Made by a program: the position numbers and the translations under genes | In this document: in pieces, positions 18,173 through 29,004 of the stretch | How positions within the stretch are numbered: position 1 is the stretch's first letter | How the letters are laid out: the number at the start of each line of letters is the position of its first letter | NCBI RefSeq assembly: GCF_001547895.1 | Contig: NZ_AP014627.1 | Span: forward strand, 1,677,501-1,741,500 | Source of the DNA: Pseudomonas sp. Os17 | GTDB lineage: Bacteria; Pseudomonadota; Gammaproteobacteria; Pseudomonadales; Pseudomonadaceae | DNA length: 64,000 bases | Direction: 5' to 3' | The notes under the pieces: model-generated | The model's database searches: none | Seen by the model: the letters and a program-made list of their open reading frames with translations, nothing else | Told to the model about the DNA's origin: nothing

Positions 18173-19066
18173 TCAGGCCGCCGATTTTGCCCCGGGCCGC
18201 AGCACCAGCCACAGCGCCACGCCAATCAGCGCACCGCCATACAGGTGCGCCATGGACAGCGGCTCATCCAGCAGCAAGGCCCCCCACAACACGCCGAACG
18301 GCGGAATCATGAAGGTCACGGTCATCGAGCGCACCGGACCTATGGCGCTGAGCAGGCGGAAATACAGCACGTAGGCGAAGGCCGTGCAGCCTAGCCCCAA
18401 CCCCAGCAACGACAGCCACACGCTCCAGCCACCCCAACTGGCCGGCGGCTGGCTGATGGCGTTGTAGGCGAACAGCGGCAACAGCAGCAGGCAGGCTCCG
18501 AGCATGCTGCCCAGGGCCGACAGGCGACTGTCCAGGCCGCCGGCCTGATCCAGCCAGCGCCGGGCGAGGAACCCGGCAAAGCCGTAGCAGGTGGTGGCCA
18601 TCAGGCAGGACAGGGCGCCCAGCAGCAGGTCATGGTCGAAGGCCACGGGGCCGGCGCGGGTCAGGATGCCGACGCCGAACAGGCCCAGGCAGACCCCGGC
18701 GATCTTGCTCAGGCTCAGCCGCTCATGAAAGAACAGTCCGCCGATCAGCACCCCCATCAAGGGCGTGGTGGCATTGAAGATCGCCGAGTAGCCGGCGGGC
18801 AGCACCTGGGCTGCCACCGAATACAGGGTGGCCGGTATGCCGGAGTTGATCACGCCGAGCAGCAGCACGGTCTTGAGCTTGCCGCGAAAGTTCCAGTCGA
18901 TCCGCATCAGCGCCAGCATCACCAACAGCCCGAGGGCGGCGATCGACACCCGGAAGAATGCAGTGGGCACGCTGCCCAGCACCGGGGCGATGATGCGCAT
19001 GAACAAGAAGCTCGCGCCCCAGATGGCGGCCAGCGACAACAGGCGCAAGAGATCGACAAGTCTCAC
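18173..19066 (-). CDS. EamA-family (DMT) transporter, YedA-like
   Basis: A 297-residue carrier with two EamA repeats. The start AAIWGASFLFMRIIAPVLGSVPTAFFR and a second-half signature LGCTAFAYVLYFRLLSAIGPVRSMTVTFMIPPFGVLWG are typical of YedA-like exporters. The GTG at 19064-19066 is chosen because AAGGAAA lies 7-8 bases upstream; an ATG 17 codons earlier would add a polar, unrelated N-terminus. Substrate unknown. Confidence 0.82.
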   Translation of the reverse strand: MRLVDLLRLLSLAAIWGASFLFMRIIAPVLGSVPTAFFRVSIAALGLLVMLALMRIDWNFRGKLKTVLLLGVINSGIPATLYSVAAQVLPAGYSAIFNATTPLMGVLIGGLFFHERLSLSKIAGVCLGLFGVGILTRAGPVAFDHDLLLGALSCLMATTCYGFAGFLARRWLDQAGGLDSRLSALGSMLGACLLLLPLFAYNAISQPPASWGGWSVWLSLLGLGLGCTAFAYVLYFRLLSAIGPVRSMTVTFMIPPFGVLWGALLLDEPLSMAHLYGGALIGVALWLVLRPGAKSAA

Positions 19067-19137
19067 GGCAATTTCCTTGATTGAAGGGCGGCGATGTTGC
19101 CCAGAGCCTGGGTCCATGGCAAACCCTATCGCACTTG

Positions 19138-20763
19138 CTACAGGATAAATCGTGTGACCAGCCCGTTGAGGTCCACCGCCAGGCGCGACAATTCCTGGCT
19201 GGCGGCGGAGGTCTGGGTGGCGCCCGCAGCCGTCTGGGTCGACAGGTCGCGGATGTTCACCAGGCTGCGGTCCACATCCCGGGCCACCAGCGCCTGCTGC
19301 TCGGCGGCACTGGCGATCACCAGGTTGCGCTGGCTGATCTGTGAGATCGCCCCGGTGATCTTCTCCAGCGCGCTGCCGGCGCCGTTGGCCTGCTGCAGGG
19401 TTTGCCCGGCCTGTTCGGCGCTGGTCTGCAGGGCGCTGACGGTGGCGTCGGTGCCGTGCTGGATACGGTTGATCATCTGTTCGATTTCTTCGGTGGAATC
19501 CTGGGTGCGTTGCGCCAGTGAACGCACTTCGTCGGCCACCACGGCAAAGCCACGGCCGGCCTCGCCAGCCCGGGCCGCCTCGATCGCGGCATTCAGCGCC
19601 AGCAGGTTGGTCTGTCCGGCAATGGCCCGAATCACCTCCAGCACTTTGCTGATGTCCTGGGCCTGGGACGCCAGCCCCTGGGCCTGTTCCGACGCCCCCA
19701 GCACTTCGCTGACCAGTTGCTGGATCGACTCGATGGTCTGGCTGACCTGATGATGGCCGTGGCGGCTGTCCTGGTCCGAGGCTTGGGAGGCCTCGGCGCT
19801 GGAGACGGCGTTGCCGGCCACTTCATCCACCGCCGCGCTCATTTGCGTGACCGCGGTGGCGGCCTGCTCGATTTCATCGTTCTGCAACTGCAGGCCGCGG
19901 GTGCTCTGTTCCATCACCGCGCTCATTTCCTCGGCGGCCGAGGCCAGTTGCTGGGACGACTCGGCGATGCCACGGATGGTCGAGCGCAGGTTGTCTTGCA
20001 TGCCGGCCAGGGCCGTCAGCAGTTGCGCCGGCTCGTCCCGGCCCTGGCCATTGACGTCCTGGGTCAGGTCGCCGGCAGCGATGGTCCGGGCGATCGCCAG
20101 GGCCTGGGCCAGGGGCGCGGTGATGCTGCGGGTCAGTAGCCAGGCCAGGAACAGGGTGCTGGCCAGGGCGATGGCAATGATGATGCCGACGATCCACTGT
20201 GAGCGCTCATAGAGCCTGGCGACCTCCTCGGCGGCGGTATCGGCGCCGTTCTGGTTGAACTGGATCAGCTCTTCCAGGGTGCTGTCCAACTGGCTGCCCA
20301 GGGGCGCCAGCTCGACGTTGAGTCGGGTGTAGGCCTGCTCCTTAAGGCCGCCATCGATCTGCTGGATGATTTCCTGCAGAAGGGTCGTGTACTGGGCAAT
20401 GGTGTTTTTCAGCCGTTCCAGCAGCGCCGCTTCCTGCTCGCTGGTCAGCAGGGCCTTGTGCTGTTCCAGGCGTTGGGCCAGCTCCAGGCGTTCGTCGGCG
20501 ATCATGCGCTTGCTTTTTTCCCGGCTCAGAGGCTGGTCATTGACCAGCAGTCGCAGCGCTTCCAGGCGGATGGTGGCGATATTGGCGGCGCTGTCATGGA
20601 TGTTCTCGATGCTGGGCATCCACGAGGCCTCGATGACTTTTGCACTTTCGCGCAGGGTTGCCATCTGCCCCAGGCAGAACAGCCCGACTGTCACCAGCAA
20701 GGCGGCCAGAACCGCAAAACTGAGGCTGGCTCGCAAGCCGATTCGAATATTCCTGATCGACAT
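19138..20763 (-). CDS. Methyl-accepting chemotaxis protein
   Basis: A 541-residue chemoreceptor. The first membrane segment is at about residues 11-32, a periplasmic four-helix-bundle sensor (4HB_MCP type, about 33-188) follows, then the second membrane segment at about 190-214, HAMP, and a methylated signalling hairpin whose conserved tip is [20 protein letters not shown]. The C-terminus ([10 protein letters not shown]) lacks a CheR-docking pentapeptide. The start with AAGGAG six bases upstream is chosen; an ATG directly before it is equally in frame. Ligand not predictable. Confidence 0.9.
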   Translation of the reverse strand: MSIRNIRIGLRASLSFAVLAALLVTVGLFCLGQMATLRESAKVIEASWMPSIENIHDSAANIATIRLEALRLLVNDQPLSREKSKRMIADERLELAQRLEQHKALLTSEQEAALLERLKNTIAQYTTLLQEIIQQIDGGLKEQAYTRLNVELAPLGSQLDSTLEELIQFNQNGADTAAEEVARLYERSQWIVGIIIAIALASTLFLAWLLTRSITAPLAQALAIARTIAAGDLTQDVNGQGRDEPAQLLTALAGMQDNLRSTIRGIAESSQQLASAAEEMSAVMEQSTRGLQLQNDEIEQAATAVTQMSAAVDEVAGNAVSSAEASQASDQDSRHGHHQVSQTIESIQQLVSEVLGASEQAQGLASQAQDISKVLEVIRAIAGQTNLLALNAAIEAARAGEAGRGFAVVADEVRSLAQRTQDSTEEIEQMINRIQHGTDATVSALQTSAEQAGQTLQQANGAGSALEKITGAISQISQRNLVIASAAEQQALVARDVDRSLVNIRDLSTQTAAGATQTSAASQELSRLAVDLNGLVTRFIL

Positions 20764-21180
20764 CATGTGCTCCTTGAATACATTAAAAAAACATTCGGCC
20801 CTCGCTGATTTAGCGCTGTTGTTAGGGGAGGGTGGGCGCTTTATATGGCAAAGTGCCATCATGTTGAAAGGCCCTGAATAGAGGCTTTTCCCCGATAGTC
20901 ATGGGGTTTTTTCGGCAACGGGAGCCCTTTTTTCGCGACCAGCTTGCCCAGCTCATGAGGCCTTCACGCCGCGTACTGGAAGGCCTGCGGGTGAATCGAT
21001 AAAGCCCGGGCTTTGCCGACTAGAGGGTTTTTTATTGACCGAACGGTCGATTTAAAAAAATTGCCGGCAATCGTCAGCAAAGATTTCCCGGCTCGGCGGA
21101 TCGGGCGAAAAAATGCGCTTCTCCTCGGGTCGTTTCACTGGCTAAGCTCTGGCATCGCAAATTCCCGCAGAGGTCTACTT
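20764..21180. other. 417-base non-coding region upstream of aceK with two palindromes
   Basis: Contains the promoters of the chemoreceptor (leftward) and aceK (rightward). A perfect 14-base palindrome AAAGCCCGGGCTTT lies at 21001-21014. A dyad GACCG-AA-CGGTC, of the type bound by TetR-family repressors, lies at 21037-21048 next to a run of A (about 21053-21060). No reading frame in this stretch is convincing. Confidence 0.45.
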
Positions 21181-22902
21181 ATGCCGCAGTCATGGCCCGC
21201 CGCCGATATCGCTCGAATGATCCTCGATGGCTTCGACGACTACCGCGAGCACTTCCGCCAGATCACCGACGGTGCCCGGCAACGCTTCGAGCAGGCGCAG
21301 TGGCAGGAAGCGCAGAAGGCCTCGGCGGCGCGCATCAATCTCTATGAGGAGAAGGTCGGGCAAACCGTGACCGGCCTGCATCAGGCCTTCAGTGACGACG
21401 CGTTGATGGATGTGGCGCAGTGGCCGCTGGTGAAAAGCGCCTACATCAGCCTGATCGACCTGCGCTTTGACGATGAGCTGTCCGAGACCTGGTACAACTC
21501 GATCTTCTGCGGCCTGTTCAGCCACGACCTGATCAGCGACGGCTGCATGTTCATCCACACCACCCGGCCCAGCCTGCGCCGGGCCCGAGCCGCGCAGACC
21601 CGCAGCTACCAGCCCCAGGGCAACCTGTCGGCGATGCTCGAACAGGTGTTTGCCGACTACCGTTTCAGCGAGGACTATGCCGATCTGGCGGGCGACCTGC
21701 GGCGCCTGGAGGCGCAATTGCGGGAGAACCTGCCGGACTGGGTGTGCAAGGACCCGGAGCTGACCCTGGAGCTGTTCTCCTCGGTGCTCTATCGCAACAA
21801 GGGCGCCTACCTGGTGGGGCGCATCTTCACCCATGAAGAGCAGTGGCCGCTGGTGATCCCGCTGCTGCACCGCGAAGGCCGGGGCATCCAGATCGATGCG
21901 TTGATCACCGACGAGGCCGATGTCTCGATCATCTTCTCCTTCACCCGTTCGTACTTCATGGTGGATGTGCCGGTGCCGGCGGAATTCATCGGCTTTCTCA
22001 AGCGCATCCTGCCGGGCAAGCACATCGCCGAGCTGTACACCTCCATCGGCTTCTACAAGCACGGCAAGTCGGAGTTCTACCGCGCCCTGATCAACCACCT
22101 GGCCAGCACCGACGACCGTTTCATCATGGCTCCCGGTGTGCGCGGCATGGTCATGAGCGTGTTCACCCTGCCGGGCTTCAACACCGTGTTCAAGATCATC
22201 AAGGACCGCTTCTCGCCGTCGAAGAACGTCGACCGGGCCACGGTGATCGAGAAGTACCGGCTGGTGAAGAGCGTCGATCGGGTCGGGCGCATGGCCGACA
22301 CCCAGGAGTTCGCCGATTTCCGCTTCCCCCTGAGCAAGTTCGATCCGGCCTGCCTTGAGGAGCTGCTGGAAGTGGCGCCGTCCACCGTGGCCGTGGAAGA
22401 CCAGACGGTGCTGATCCGCCACTGCTGGACCGAGCGCCGCATGACCCCGCTCAACCTCTACCTGGAGCACGCCAACCCGGACCAGGTGCGCGAAGCGCTG
22501 GAGGATTACGGCCTGGCGATCAAGCAACTGGCGGCGGCCAACATCTTCCCCGGCGACATGCTGCTGAAGAACTTCGGCGTGACCCGCCATGGCCGGGTGG
22601 TGTTCTACGACTACGACGAAATCTGCTTTCTCACCGAAGCCAACTTCCGCCACATCCCGGCACCCCGTACCCCGGAAGACGAGATGGCGTCCGAACCCTG
22701 GTACTCCATCGGCCCCCACGACGTGTTCCCCGAGGAGTTCCCGCCGTTCCTGTTCGCCGATGCCGGCCAGCGCAAGCTGTTCGACCAGTTGCACGGCGAG
22801 CTGTACAACGCCGACTACTGGAAGGGCCTGCAGGACGCCATCCGCGCCGGCAAGATCATCGATGTCTTCCCTTACCGGCGCAAAGGCCTGGAAGACGAAT
22901 AG
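21181..22902 (+). CDS. aceK: Isocitrate dehydrogenase kinase/phosphatase
   Basis: A 573-residue AceK, against 578 in E. coli. It phosphorylates and dephosphorylates isocitrate dehydrogenase, directing carbon to the glyoxylate shunt during growth on acetate or fatty acids. The ATP-binding segment [24 protein letters not shown] is at about residues 320-342. The catalytic region shows [14 protein letters not shown] and [12 protein letters not shown]. The [29 protein letters not shown] block near the C-terminus is diagnostic. As in other pseudomonads it stands apart from aceA/aceB. Confidence 0.96.
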   Translation: MPQSWPAADIARMILDGFDDYREHFRQITDGARQRFEQAQWQEAQKASAARINLYEEKVGQTVTGLHQAFSDDALMDVAQWPLVKSAYISLIDLRFDDELSETWYNSIFCGLFSHDLISDGCMFIHTTRPSLRRARAAQTRSYQPQGNLSAMLEQVFADYRFSEDYADLAGDLRRLEAQLRENLPDWVCKDPELTLELFSSVLYRNKGAYLVGRIFTHEEQWPLVIPLLHREGRGIQIDALITDEADVSIIFSFTRSYFMVDVPVPAEFIGFLKRILPGKHIAELYTSIGFYKHGKSEFYRALINHLASTDDRFIMAPGVRGMVMSVFTLPGFNTVFKIIKDRFSPSKNVDRATVIEKYRLVKSVDRVGRMADTQEFADFRFPLSKFDPACLEELLEVAPSTVAVEDQTVLIRHCWTERRMTPLNLYLEHANPDQVREALEDYGLAIKQLAAANIFPGDMLLKNFGVTRHGRVVFYDYDEICFLTEANFRHIPAPRTPEDEMASEPWYSIGPHDVFPEEFPPFLFADAGQRKLFDQLHGELYNADYWKGLQDAIRAGKIIDVFPYRRKGLEDE

Positions 22903-22996
22903 CCGCAGCGGCTAGCGCCCCCTCACAAGCTGCAAGCTAAAAAGCGGAAGCTGCGTTAATCTTGCGGCTTTTCGCTTGAAGCTTGCCGCTGCTTTT

Positions 22997-25900
22997 ATGA
23001 CTGACCAACTGCTGAAAAACCTCGATCACGCCATGCTCGCCGACCGCCACCGCTTGCGTCGGCAGTTGCTTGAGCTGCGCAAGAAGCCCGATGAGGCCAA
23101 GCTCGCCCAGTGGCTGGAGCGGATGCAGGCATCGTGCAACCTGGTGACGGCGCGGCGCGCGAGTGTGCCGCCGATTCGCTATGACGACAGCCTGCCGATC
23201 GCCGCCAAGCGCGACGAGATCAAAGAGGCGCTGCTCAAGCATCAGGTGCTGATCATCGCCGGTGAGACCGGCTCGGGGAAAACCACCCAGCTGCCGAAGA
23301 TCTGCCTGGAAATCGGTCGCGGCCAGCACGGCCTGATCGGCCATACCCAGCCCCGGCGGATCGCCGCCCGCAGCGTTGCCAGCCGGGTCGCCGAAGAACT
23401 GGCCACGCCCCTGGGTTCGCTGGTGGGCTATCAGGTGCGCTTCGAGGATCAGAGCGATGCCAGCACCCTGATCAAGCTGATGACCGACGGCATCCTGTTG
23501 GCGGAAACCCAGAACGACCGTTACCTGGAACGCTACGACACGATCATCGTCGACGAGGCCCACGAGCGCAGCCTGAACATCGACTTCCTCCTCGGCTACC
23601 TCAAGACCCTGCTGCCACGGCGCCCGGACCTGAAGGTCATCATCACCTCGGCGACCATCGACCTGGAGCGCTTCTCCAAGCACTTCGATAACGCGCCGAT
23701 CGTCGAAGTCTCCGGGCGTACCTTTCCGGTGGAAACCTGGTATCGCCCCCTGACCCTGGAGCAGGACGAGGAGGGCAACCGGGTCGAGGACGACCTCACG
23801 GTGGACCAGGCGATCCTTGCCACCCTGGATGAAATTGCCGCCTACGAGCGCAGCGAACGGCGCAGCCCCGGAGACGTATTGGTGTTCCTGCCCGGCGAGC
23901 GGGAGATCCGCGACGCCGCGGAAATGCTGCGCAAGGCCCAGCTCAAGCACACCGAGATCCTGCCGCTGTACGCGCGCCTGTCGCCGGCGGAACAGCAGCG
24001 GATCTTCCAGTCCCATCCGGGCCGGCGCGTGGTGCTGGCGACCAACGTCGCGGAAACCTCGCTGACCGTGCCGGGCATCCGCTATGTGATCGACAGCGGC
24101 ACCGCGCGCATCAGCCGCTACAGCTACCGGGCCAAGGTCCAGCGCCTGCCCATCGAGGCGATTTCCCAGGCCAGCGCCAACCAGCGCAAGGGCCGTTGCG
24201 GCCGGGTCGAGCCGGGGATCTGCGTGCGCCTGTACAGCGAGGAGGATTTCCTCGGCCGGCCGGAATTCACCGACCCGGAGATCCTGCGTACCAACCTGGC
24301 GGCGGTGATCCTGCAGATGCTCCATCTGCGCCTGGGTGAAATCACCGCATTCCCGTTTATCGAGCCGCCGGATGGCAAGGCCATCAGCGACGGTTTCAAC
24401 CTGCTGCAGGAACTCTCGGCAGTGGACCGCAACAGCCAGCTGACGCCTCTGGGCCGGCAACTGGCGCGCCTGCCGGTGGACCCGCGCATGGGCCGCATGC
24501 TGCTGGAAGCGGCGAAACTCGGCAGCCTGCAGGAAGTGCTGATCGTCGCCAGCGCGATGTCGATCCAGGACCCTCGCGAGCGTCCGCCGGAGCGCCAGCA
24601 GGCGGCTGATCAGGCCCACGCACAGTGGAAAGACGTGGACTCGGATTTCGCCGGGCTGGTCAACCTGTGGCGCGGCTTCGAAGAACAGCGCCAGGCCCTG
24701 ACCGCCAGCCCGTTGCGCAACTGGTGCCGCAAGAACTTCCTGAATTACCTGCGCCTGCGGGAATGGCGCGACTCGCACCGGCAACTGAGCCTGATCTGTC
24801 GCGACCTGCAGCTGAGCCTGAACAAGGAACCGGCGGACTACCCGAAACTGCACAAGGCGGTGCTGGTGGGGCTGCTGAGCCAGATCGGCCAGAAGACCGA
24901 GGACGGCGACTACCTCGGTGCCCGTCAGCGGCGCTTCTGGGTTCACCCGTCCTCGGGCCTGGGCAAGAAGCGCCCGCAATGGCTGATGACCGCCGAACTG
25001 GTGGAAACCACCAAGCTCTACGCGCGCATGGTGGCCAAGATCGAGCCGGACTGGATCGAGCCCCTGGCCGGCCATCTGGTGAAGAAGAACCACTTCGAGC
25101 CCCATTGGGAGAAGAAGCGCGGCCAGGTGGTGGCCTACGAGCAGATCACCCTGTTCGGGCTGATAGTGGTCGGCCGCCGGCCGGTGCATTACGGCCCGGT
25201 GGACCCGGTGGTGTCCCGCGAGCTGTTTATCCGCGAGGCCCTGGTGCGCGGCGAGATCCAGTCCAAGGCCAAGTGCCTGAGCGCCAACACCCAGTTGCTG
25301 GAACAGCTCGACGCCCTGGAAGCCAAGGCCCGGCGCCGCGACATCCTGGCGGACGAGGAAACCCTGTTCGCCTTCTACGATGCTCGCTTGCCGGCCGAGA
25401 TCCATCAGACCGCGACCTTCGACAGCTGGTACCGGGTGCACAGCCAGAAGAACCCGCAGTTGCTGATCATGCGCGAGGAAGACGTGCTGGCCCGCGAGGC
25501 CAGTGAAGTCACCGCCAAGCAGTACCCGGACACCCTGCATATCGGCGACCTGGAACTGGCCCTGAGTTATCACTTCGAGCCCAACCATCCCCGCGACGGC
25601 GTGACCTTGCGGGTGCCGGCGCCCCTGTTGCCGGCGCTGCCCGCCGAGCGCCTGGAATGGCTGGTGCCGGGGCTGATCGAGGCCAAGTGCATCGCCCTGG
25701 TGCGCAACCTGCCCAAGGCCCTGCGCAAGAACTTCGTGCCGGTGCCGGACTTCGTCAAGGCGGCCTTGCAGCGCATGGTCTTCGCCGAAGGTTCCTTGCC
25801 CCAGGCCCTGGGCCGCGAGCTGTTGCGCATGACCGGCGCGCGGGTCAGCGACGAGGCCTGGAGCGAAGCCGAACAACAGGTGGAAAGCCACCTGCGGATG

Positions 25901-26890
25901 AACCTGGAAATCGTCGACGCCCAGGGCAAGTTCCTCGGCGAGGGCCGTGACCTGGCTGAACTGACCGCGCGTTTCGCCGAAGCCAGCCAGGCTGCCCTGG
26001 CGGTGCCGCAAACCGCCAAGAGCCAGCAGCCGGTGGAGGCCCGTGTGTTTGCCGCGGTCGCGGAAAAGACCCAGCAGAAGATCGCCGGGCTGTCGATGAC
26101 TGTGTATCCGGCCCTGGTGGAAGAGGCCGGGACGGTCAAGGAAGGGCGTTTCTCCACTGCCGCCGAAGCCGAATTCCAGCATCGCCGGGCCTTGCAGCGC
26201 CTGCTGTTGCAGCAATTGGCCGAACCGGCCAAGTTCCTGCGCGGCAAGTTGCCGGGGCTGACCGAGCTGGGCCTGCTGTACCGCGAATTGGGCCGGGTCG
26301 ATGCGCTGGTGGAAGACATTCTGCTGGCCAGCCTCGACAGCTGCATCCTTGAAGGCGAAGCCAGCTTGCCCCGGGATGGCGCGGGGCTGGCGTCCCTGGC
26401 CGAGCGCAAGCGCGGCGCCTGGACCGAGCACGCCGAGCGTCTGGCGCGCCTGACCCTGGAGATCCTCAAGCTCTGGCACGGCCTGCAAAAACGCTTCAAG
26501 GGCAAGATCGACCTGGCCCAGGCGGTGGCCCTCAACGACATCAAGGCCCAGCTGGCAAACCTGGTGTACCCGGGGTTTGTCCGGGAAACCCCGGCCCTGT
26601 GGCTCAAGGAGCTGCCGCGCTACCTCAAGGCGGTGGAGCTGCGTTTCGAGAAACTCGGCAGTCAGGTGCAGAAGGATCGGGTCTGGAGCACCGAGCTTGC
26701 GGGCCTGTGGAACCAGTACCAGACCCGGGCGCAGAAGCATGCCCAGGAAGGCAAGCGTGATCCGCAACTGGAGCTGTACCGCTGGTGGCTGGAGGAGTAC
26801 CGGGTGTCGCTGTTTGCCCAGCAGTTGGGGACCAAGGTGCCGATTTCCGACAAGCGCCTGAACAAGCAATGGAGCCAGGTCGACGCCTGA
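22997..26890 (+). CDS. hrpA: ATP-dependent DEAH-box RNA helicase HrpA
   Basis: A 1297-residue DEAH/RHA helicase. Walker A is GETGSGKTT at about 89-97, DEAH is in IIVDEAHERSLN at about 185, SAT is in IITSATIDLERFSKHF, and motif VI is in NQRKGRCGRVEPG. A long C-terminal DUF3418 region follows, matching the E. coli HrpA length of 1300. HrpA acts in mRNA processing and in rescuing collided ribosomes. The ATG at 22997 is preferred to an upstream in-frame TTG lying in an inverted-repeat-rich leader (22920-22990). Confidence 0.95.
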   Translation: MTDQLLKNLDHAMLADRHRLRRQLLELRKKPDEAKLAQWLERMQASCNLVTARRASVPPIRYDDSLPIAAKRDEIKEALLKHQVLIIAGETGSGKTTQLPKICLEIGRGQHGLIGHTQPRRIAARSVASRVAEELATPLGSLVGYQVRFEDQSDASTLIKLMTDGILLAETQNDRYLERYDTIIVDEAHERSLNIDFLLGYLKTLLPRRPDLKVIITSATIDLERFSKHFDNAPIVEVSGRTFPVETWYRPLTLEQDEEGNRVEDDLTVDQAILATLDEIAAYERSERRSPGDVLVFLPGEREIRDAAEMLRKAQLKHTEILPLYARLSPAEQQRIFQSHPGRRVVLATNVAETSLTVPGIRYVIDSGTARISRYSYRAKVQRLPIEAISQASANQRKGRCGRVEPGICVRLYSEEDFLGRPEFTDPEILRTNLAAVILQMLHLRLGEITAFPFIEPPDGKAISDGFNLLQELSAVDRNSQLTPLGRQLARLPVDPRMGRMLLEAAKLGSLQEVLIVASAMSIQDPRERPPERQQAADQAHAQWKDVDSDFAGLVNLWRGFEEQRQALTASPLRNWCRKNFLNYLRLREWRDSHRQLSLICRDLQLSLNKEPADYPKLHKAVLVGLLSQIGQKTEDGDYLGARQRRFWVHPSSGLGKKRPQWLMTAELVETTKLYARMVAKIEPDWIEPLAGHLVKKNHFEPHWEKKRGQVVAYEQITLFGLIVVGRRPVHYGPVDPVVSRELFIREALVRGEIQSKAKCLSANTQLLEQLDALEAKARRRDILADEETLFAFYDARLPAEIHQTATFDSWYRVHSQKNPQLLIMREEDVLAREASEVTAKQYPDTLHIGDLELALSYHFEPNHPRDGVTLRVPAPLLPALPAERLEWLVPGLIEAKCIALVRNLPKALRKNFVPVPDFVKAALQRMVFAEGSLPQALGRELLRMTGARVSDEAWSEAEQQVESHLRMNLEIVDAQGKFLGEGRDLAELTARFAEASQAALAVPQTAKSQQPVEARVFAAVAEKTQQKIAGLSMTVYPALVEEAGTVKEGRFSTAAEAEFQHRRALQRLLLQQLAEPAKFLRGKLPGLTELGLLYRELGRVDALVEDILLASLDSCILEGEASLPRDGAGLASLAERKRGAWTEHAERLARLTLEILKLWHGLQKRFKGKIDLAQAVALNDIKAQLANLVYPGFVRETPALWLKELPRYLKAVELRFEKLGSQVQKDRVWSTELAGLWNQYQTRAQKHAQEGKRDPQLELYRWWLEEYRVSLFAQQLGTKVPISDKRLNKQWSQVDA

Positions 26891-27187
26891 GCCGACGCCC
26901 CCTCAGGCGCTGGCGTGCCAGCGAAGGCGTGATCAAGGGCGCGGCAAGGCTCAACCCGGCTCGTTGGCAAGCCGGTGCCTGCCGGGCGCGCGGCAATTGC
27001 GGCGAAATGCCGGTGGTTATGGCAAACTCCGCCGTCATAAATACCGGCACGCTGGTCTGGCCCCCCAGGCAAGCGGGCGGATCGGAATAAAGCGATGCCA
27101 GGAAGGCTCCCACCAGCGGGGCAGTCCGTTTGTGGTTTGGCACGGCGGTGCCAATACCTTCTGCCTCATCACACTAGAGGAACGACC
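26891..27187. other. 297-base intergenic region between hrpA and the KAS III gene
   Basis: GC-rich at its left, with degenerate REP-like pieces (GGCGTGCCAGCGAAGGCG, TTGGCAAGCCGG). The right half should hold the promoter of the KAS III gene. No convincing gene or terminator is visible. Confidence 0.3.
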
Positions 27188-28309
27188 GTGCATAACGTCG
27201 TCATCAGCGGCACCGGCCTGTTTACCCCGGCCAATAGCATTTCCAACGAAGAGCTGGTGGAGTCTTTCAACACCTACGTCCAGCAGTTCAACCGCGACAA
27301 CGCGGCGGCCATCGAACGGGGCGAAGTGCAGGCCCTGACCGAATCCAACGCCGCCTTCATCGAGAAAGCCTCCGGGATCAAGAGCCGCTTTGTCATGGAC
27401 AAGGCAGGCATCCTCGACCCGCAACGCATGGTTCCGAACCTGCCGGAGCGCTCCAACGACGAGTGGTCGGTGCTCTGCCAGATGGCCGTGGCCGCCGCCG
27501 AGCAAGCCCTGCAACGGGCCGGCAAGACCGCCGCTGATATCGACGGGGTGATCGTCGCCTGCTCCAACCTGCAGCGCGCCTACCCGGCCATCGCCATCGA
27601 AGTCCAGGCGGCCCTGGGTATCCAGGGCTTCGGTTTCGACATGAACGTGGCCTGCTCCTCGGCGACCTTCGGCATCCAGGCCGCCTGCAACAGCGTGCAG
27701 CTGGGCCAGGCCCGGGCGATCCTGATGGTCAACCCGGAAGTCTGCACCGGGCACCTGAACTTCCGTGACCGCGACAGCCACTTCATCTTCGGCGACGCCG
27801 CCACCGCGGTGATCATCGAACGCGCCGACCTGGCCACCTCCAAGCACCAGTTCGAGATCGTCAGCACCAAGCTGCTGACCCAGTTCTCCAACAACATCCG
27901 CAACAACTTCGGCTTCCTCAACCGCGCTGCGCAAGAAGGCATCGGTGGCCGCGACAAGCTGTTCGTCCAGGAAGGCCGCAAGGTGTTCCGCGACGTGTGC
28001 CCGATGGTGGCCGAGCTGATTGCCGCGCACCTGGAAGAGAACCAGCTCAATGTCGGCGACGTGAAGCGCTTCTGGTTGCACCAGGCCAACCTCAGCATGA
28101 ACCACCTGATCGTCAAGAAACTCCTGGGCCGCGAAGCGTCGGTGGAAGAGGCGCCGGTGATTCTCGATACCTACGCCAACACCAGCTCGGCCGGCTCGGT
28201 GATTGCCTTCCACAAGTACCAGGACGACCTGGCCAGCGGTTCCCTGGCGGTACTCAGCTCCTTCGGCGCCGGTTATTCGATCGGCAGCGTGCTGCTGCGC
28301 AAGCGTTGA
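27188..28309 (+). CDS. Beta-ketoacyl-ACP synthase III (FabH-like, PA3286 type)
   Basis: A 373-residue thiolase-fold condensing enzyme with the KAS III triad: Cys in NVACSSATFG (about residue 155), His in RFWLHQANLSMN and Asn in TYANTSSAGS. The length and the ECF sigma gene downstream match the P. aeruginosa PA3286-PA3285 arrangement. There the enzyme condenses octanoyl-CoA from beta-oxidation with malonyl-ACP, feeding fatty-acid degradation products back to synthesis. The GTG at 27188 follows AGAGGA. The substrate is transferred from that homologue, not shown here. Confidence 0.9.
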   Translation: MHNVVISGTGLFTPANSISNEELVESFNTYVQQFNRDNAAAIERGEVQALTESNAAFIEKASGIKSRFVMDKAGILDPQRMVPNLPERSNDEWSVLCQMAVAAAEQALQRAGKTAADIDGVIVACSNLQRAYPAIAIEVQAALGIQGFGFDMNVACSSATFGIQAACNSVQLGQARAILMVNPEVCTGHLNFRDRDSHFIFGDAATAVIIERADLATSKHQFEIVSTKLLTQFSNNIRNNFGFLNRAAQEGIGGRDKLFVQEGRKVFRDVCPMVAELIAAHLEENQLNVGDVKRFWLHQANLSMNHLIVKKLLGREASVEEAPVILDTYANTSSAGSVIAFHKYQDDLASGSLAVLSSFGAGYSIGSVLLRKR

Positions 28310-28389
28310 TCTAGGCTGATGCGGGTGTGGCGCCGGGCGGCATTGGCGCGTCACACCCTCTCAAACCTGCATGATTGAACGAGGCACGA

Positions 28390-29004
28390 ATGGCTGCTGC
28401 AGATGACGCGCAACTGCTAGAGCGCCTTTTGGCGGGTGAGCAAAAGGCTTACAAGGAACTGGTCAGTACCTACCAGAGCGCCATGCGCGCGGTGGCTTAC
28501 GCCATTGTCGGCAATCGCCATGCCGACGAAGTGGTGCAGGATGCCTGGCTGTCGGTGGTGCGCAATCTGGCGGGCTTTCAGGGGCGCTCCAGCCTCAAGA
28601 CCTGGCTGCTGACCATCACCGCCAACGCGGCCAAGGGCCGCTACAAGCAAAATCGCCGGGAAGTGTTGCTCGATGACCTGCCCGCGCCCCATGGCACGGT
28701 CGGCGATGAGCGTTTTTCCTCCACGGATGGCCACTGGCTGGTGGCGCCTTTCGCCTGGCACGAAGACACCCCCGAAGCCTTGCTCACCGAATCCGAGCTG
28801 CGCGACTGCCTGGAACACACCCTGCTCAGCCTCTCGGAGCTGCAAAGCAGCGTCCTGCTGCTGCGTGAGCGCCAGGGCCTGGAGCTGGAAGAAATCTGTA
28901 ATCTTTTGGGGCTCACGCTCTCCAATGTCCGGGTGCTGTTGCATCGGGCACGTCTTAAGGTCTTCGCCACCGTGGAGCATTTTGAGGAAACCGGCCAATG
29001 CTGA
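28390..29004 (+). CDS. ECF-type sigma-70 factor
   Basis: A 204-residue sigma factor. Region 2 is at about residues 23-90 (YKELVSTYQSAMRAVAYAIVG ... DEVVQDAWLSVVRNL) and region 4 at about 140-195 (LSLSELQSSVLLLRERQGLELEEICNLLGLTLSNVRVLLHRARLKVF). Its last seven bases overlap the zinc-finger gene downstream, a typical ECF/anti-sigma pairing. The ATG at 28390 has GAGG about 6 bases upstream. Same order as PA3285-PA3284 in P. aeruginosa, as far as recalled. Confidence 0.9.
   Translation: MAAADDAQLLERLLAGEQKAYKELVSTYQSAMRAVAYAIVGNRHADEVVQDAWLSVVRNLAGFQGRSSLKTWLLTITANAAKGRYKQNRREVLLDDLPAPHGTVGDERFSSTDGHWLVAPFAWHEDTPEALLTESELRDCLEHTLLSLSELQSSVLLLRERQGLELEEICNLLGLTLSNVRVLLHRARLKVFATVEHFEETGQC

Noticed and set aside
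22937..26869. A 1310-residue open frame antisense to hrpA
   Set aside because: It is the GC-driven mirror frame of HrpA: low-complexity, rich in Gln/Leu/Gly/Ala, with no recognisable motif. The HrpA frame has all helicase motifs.
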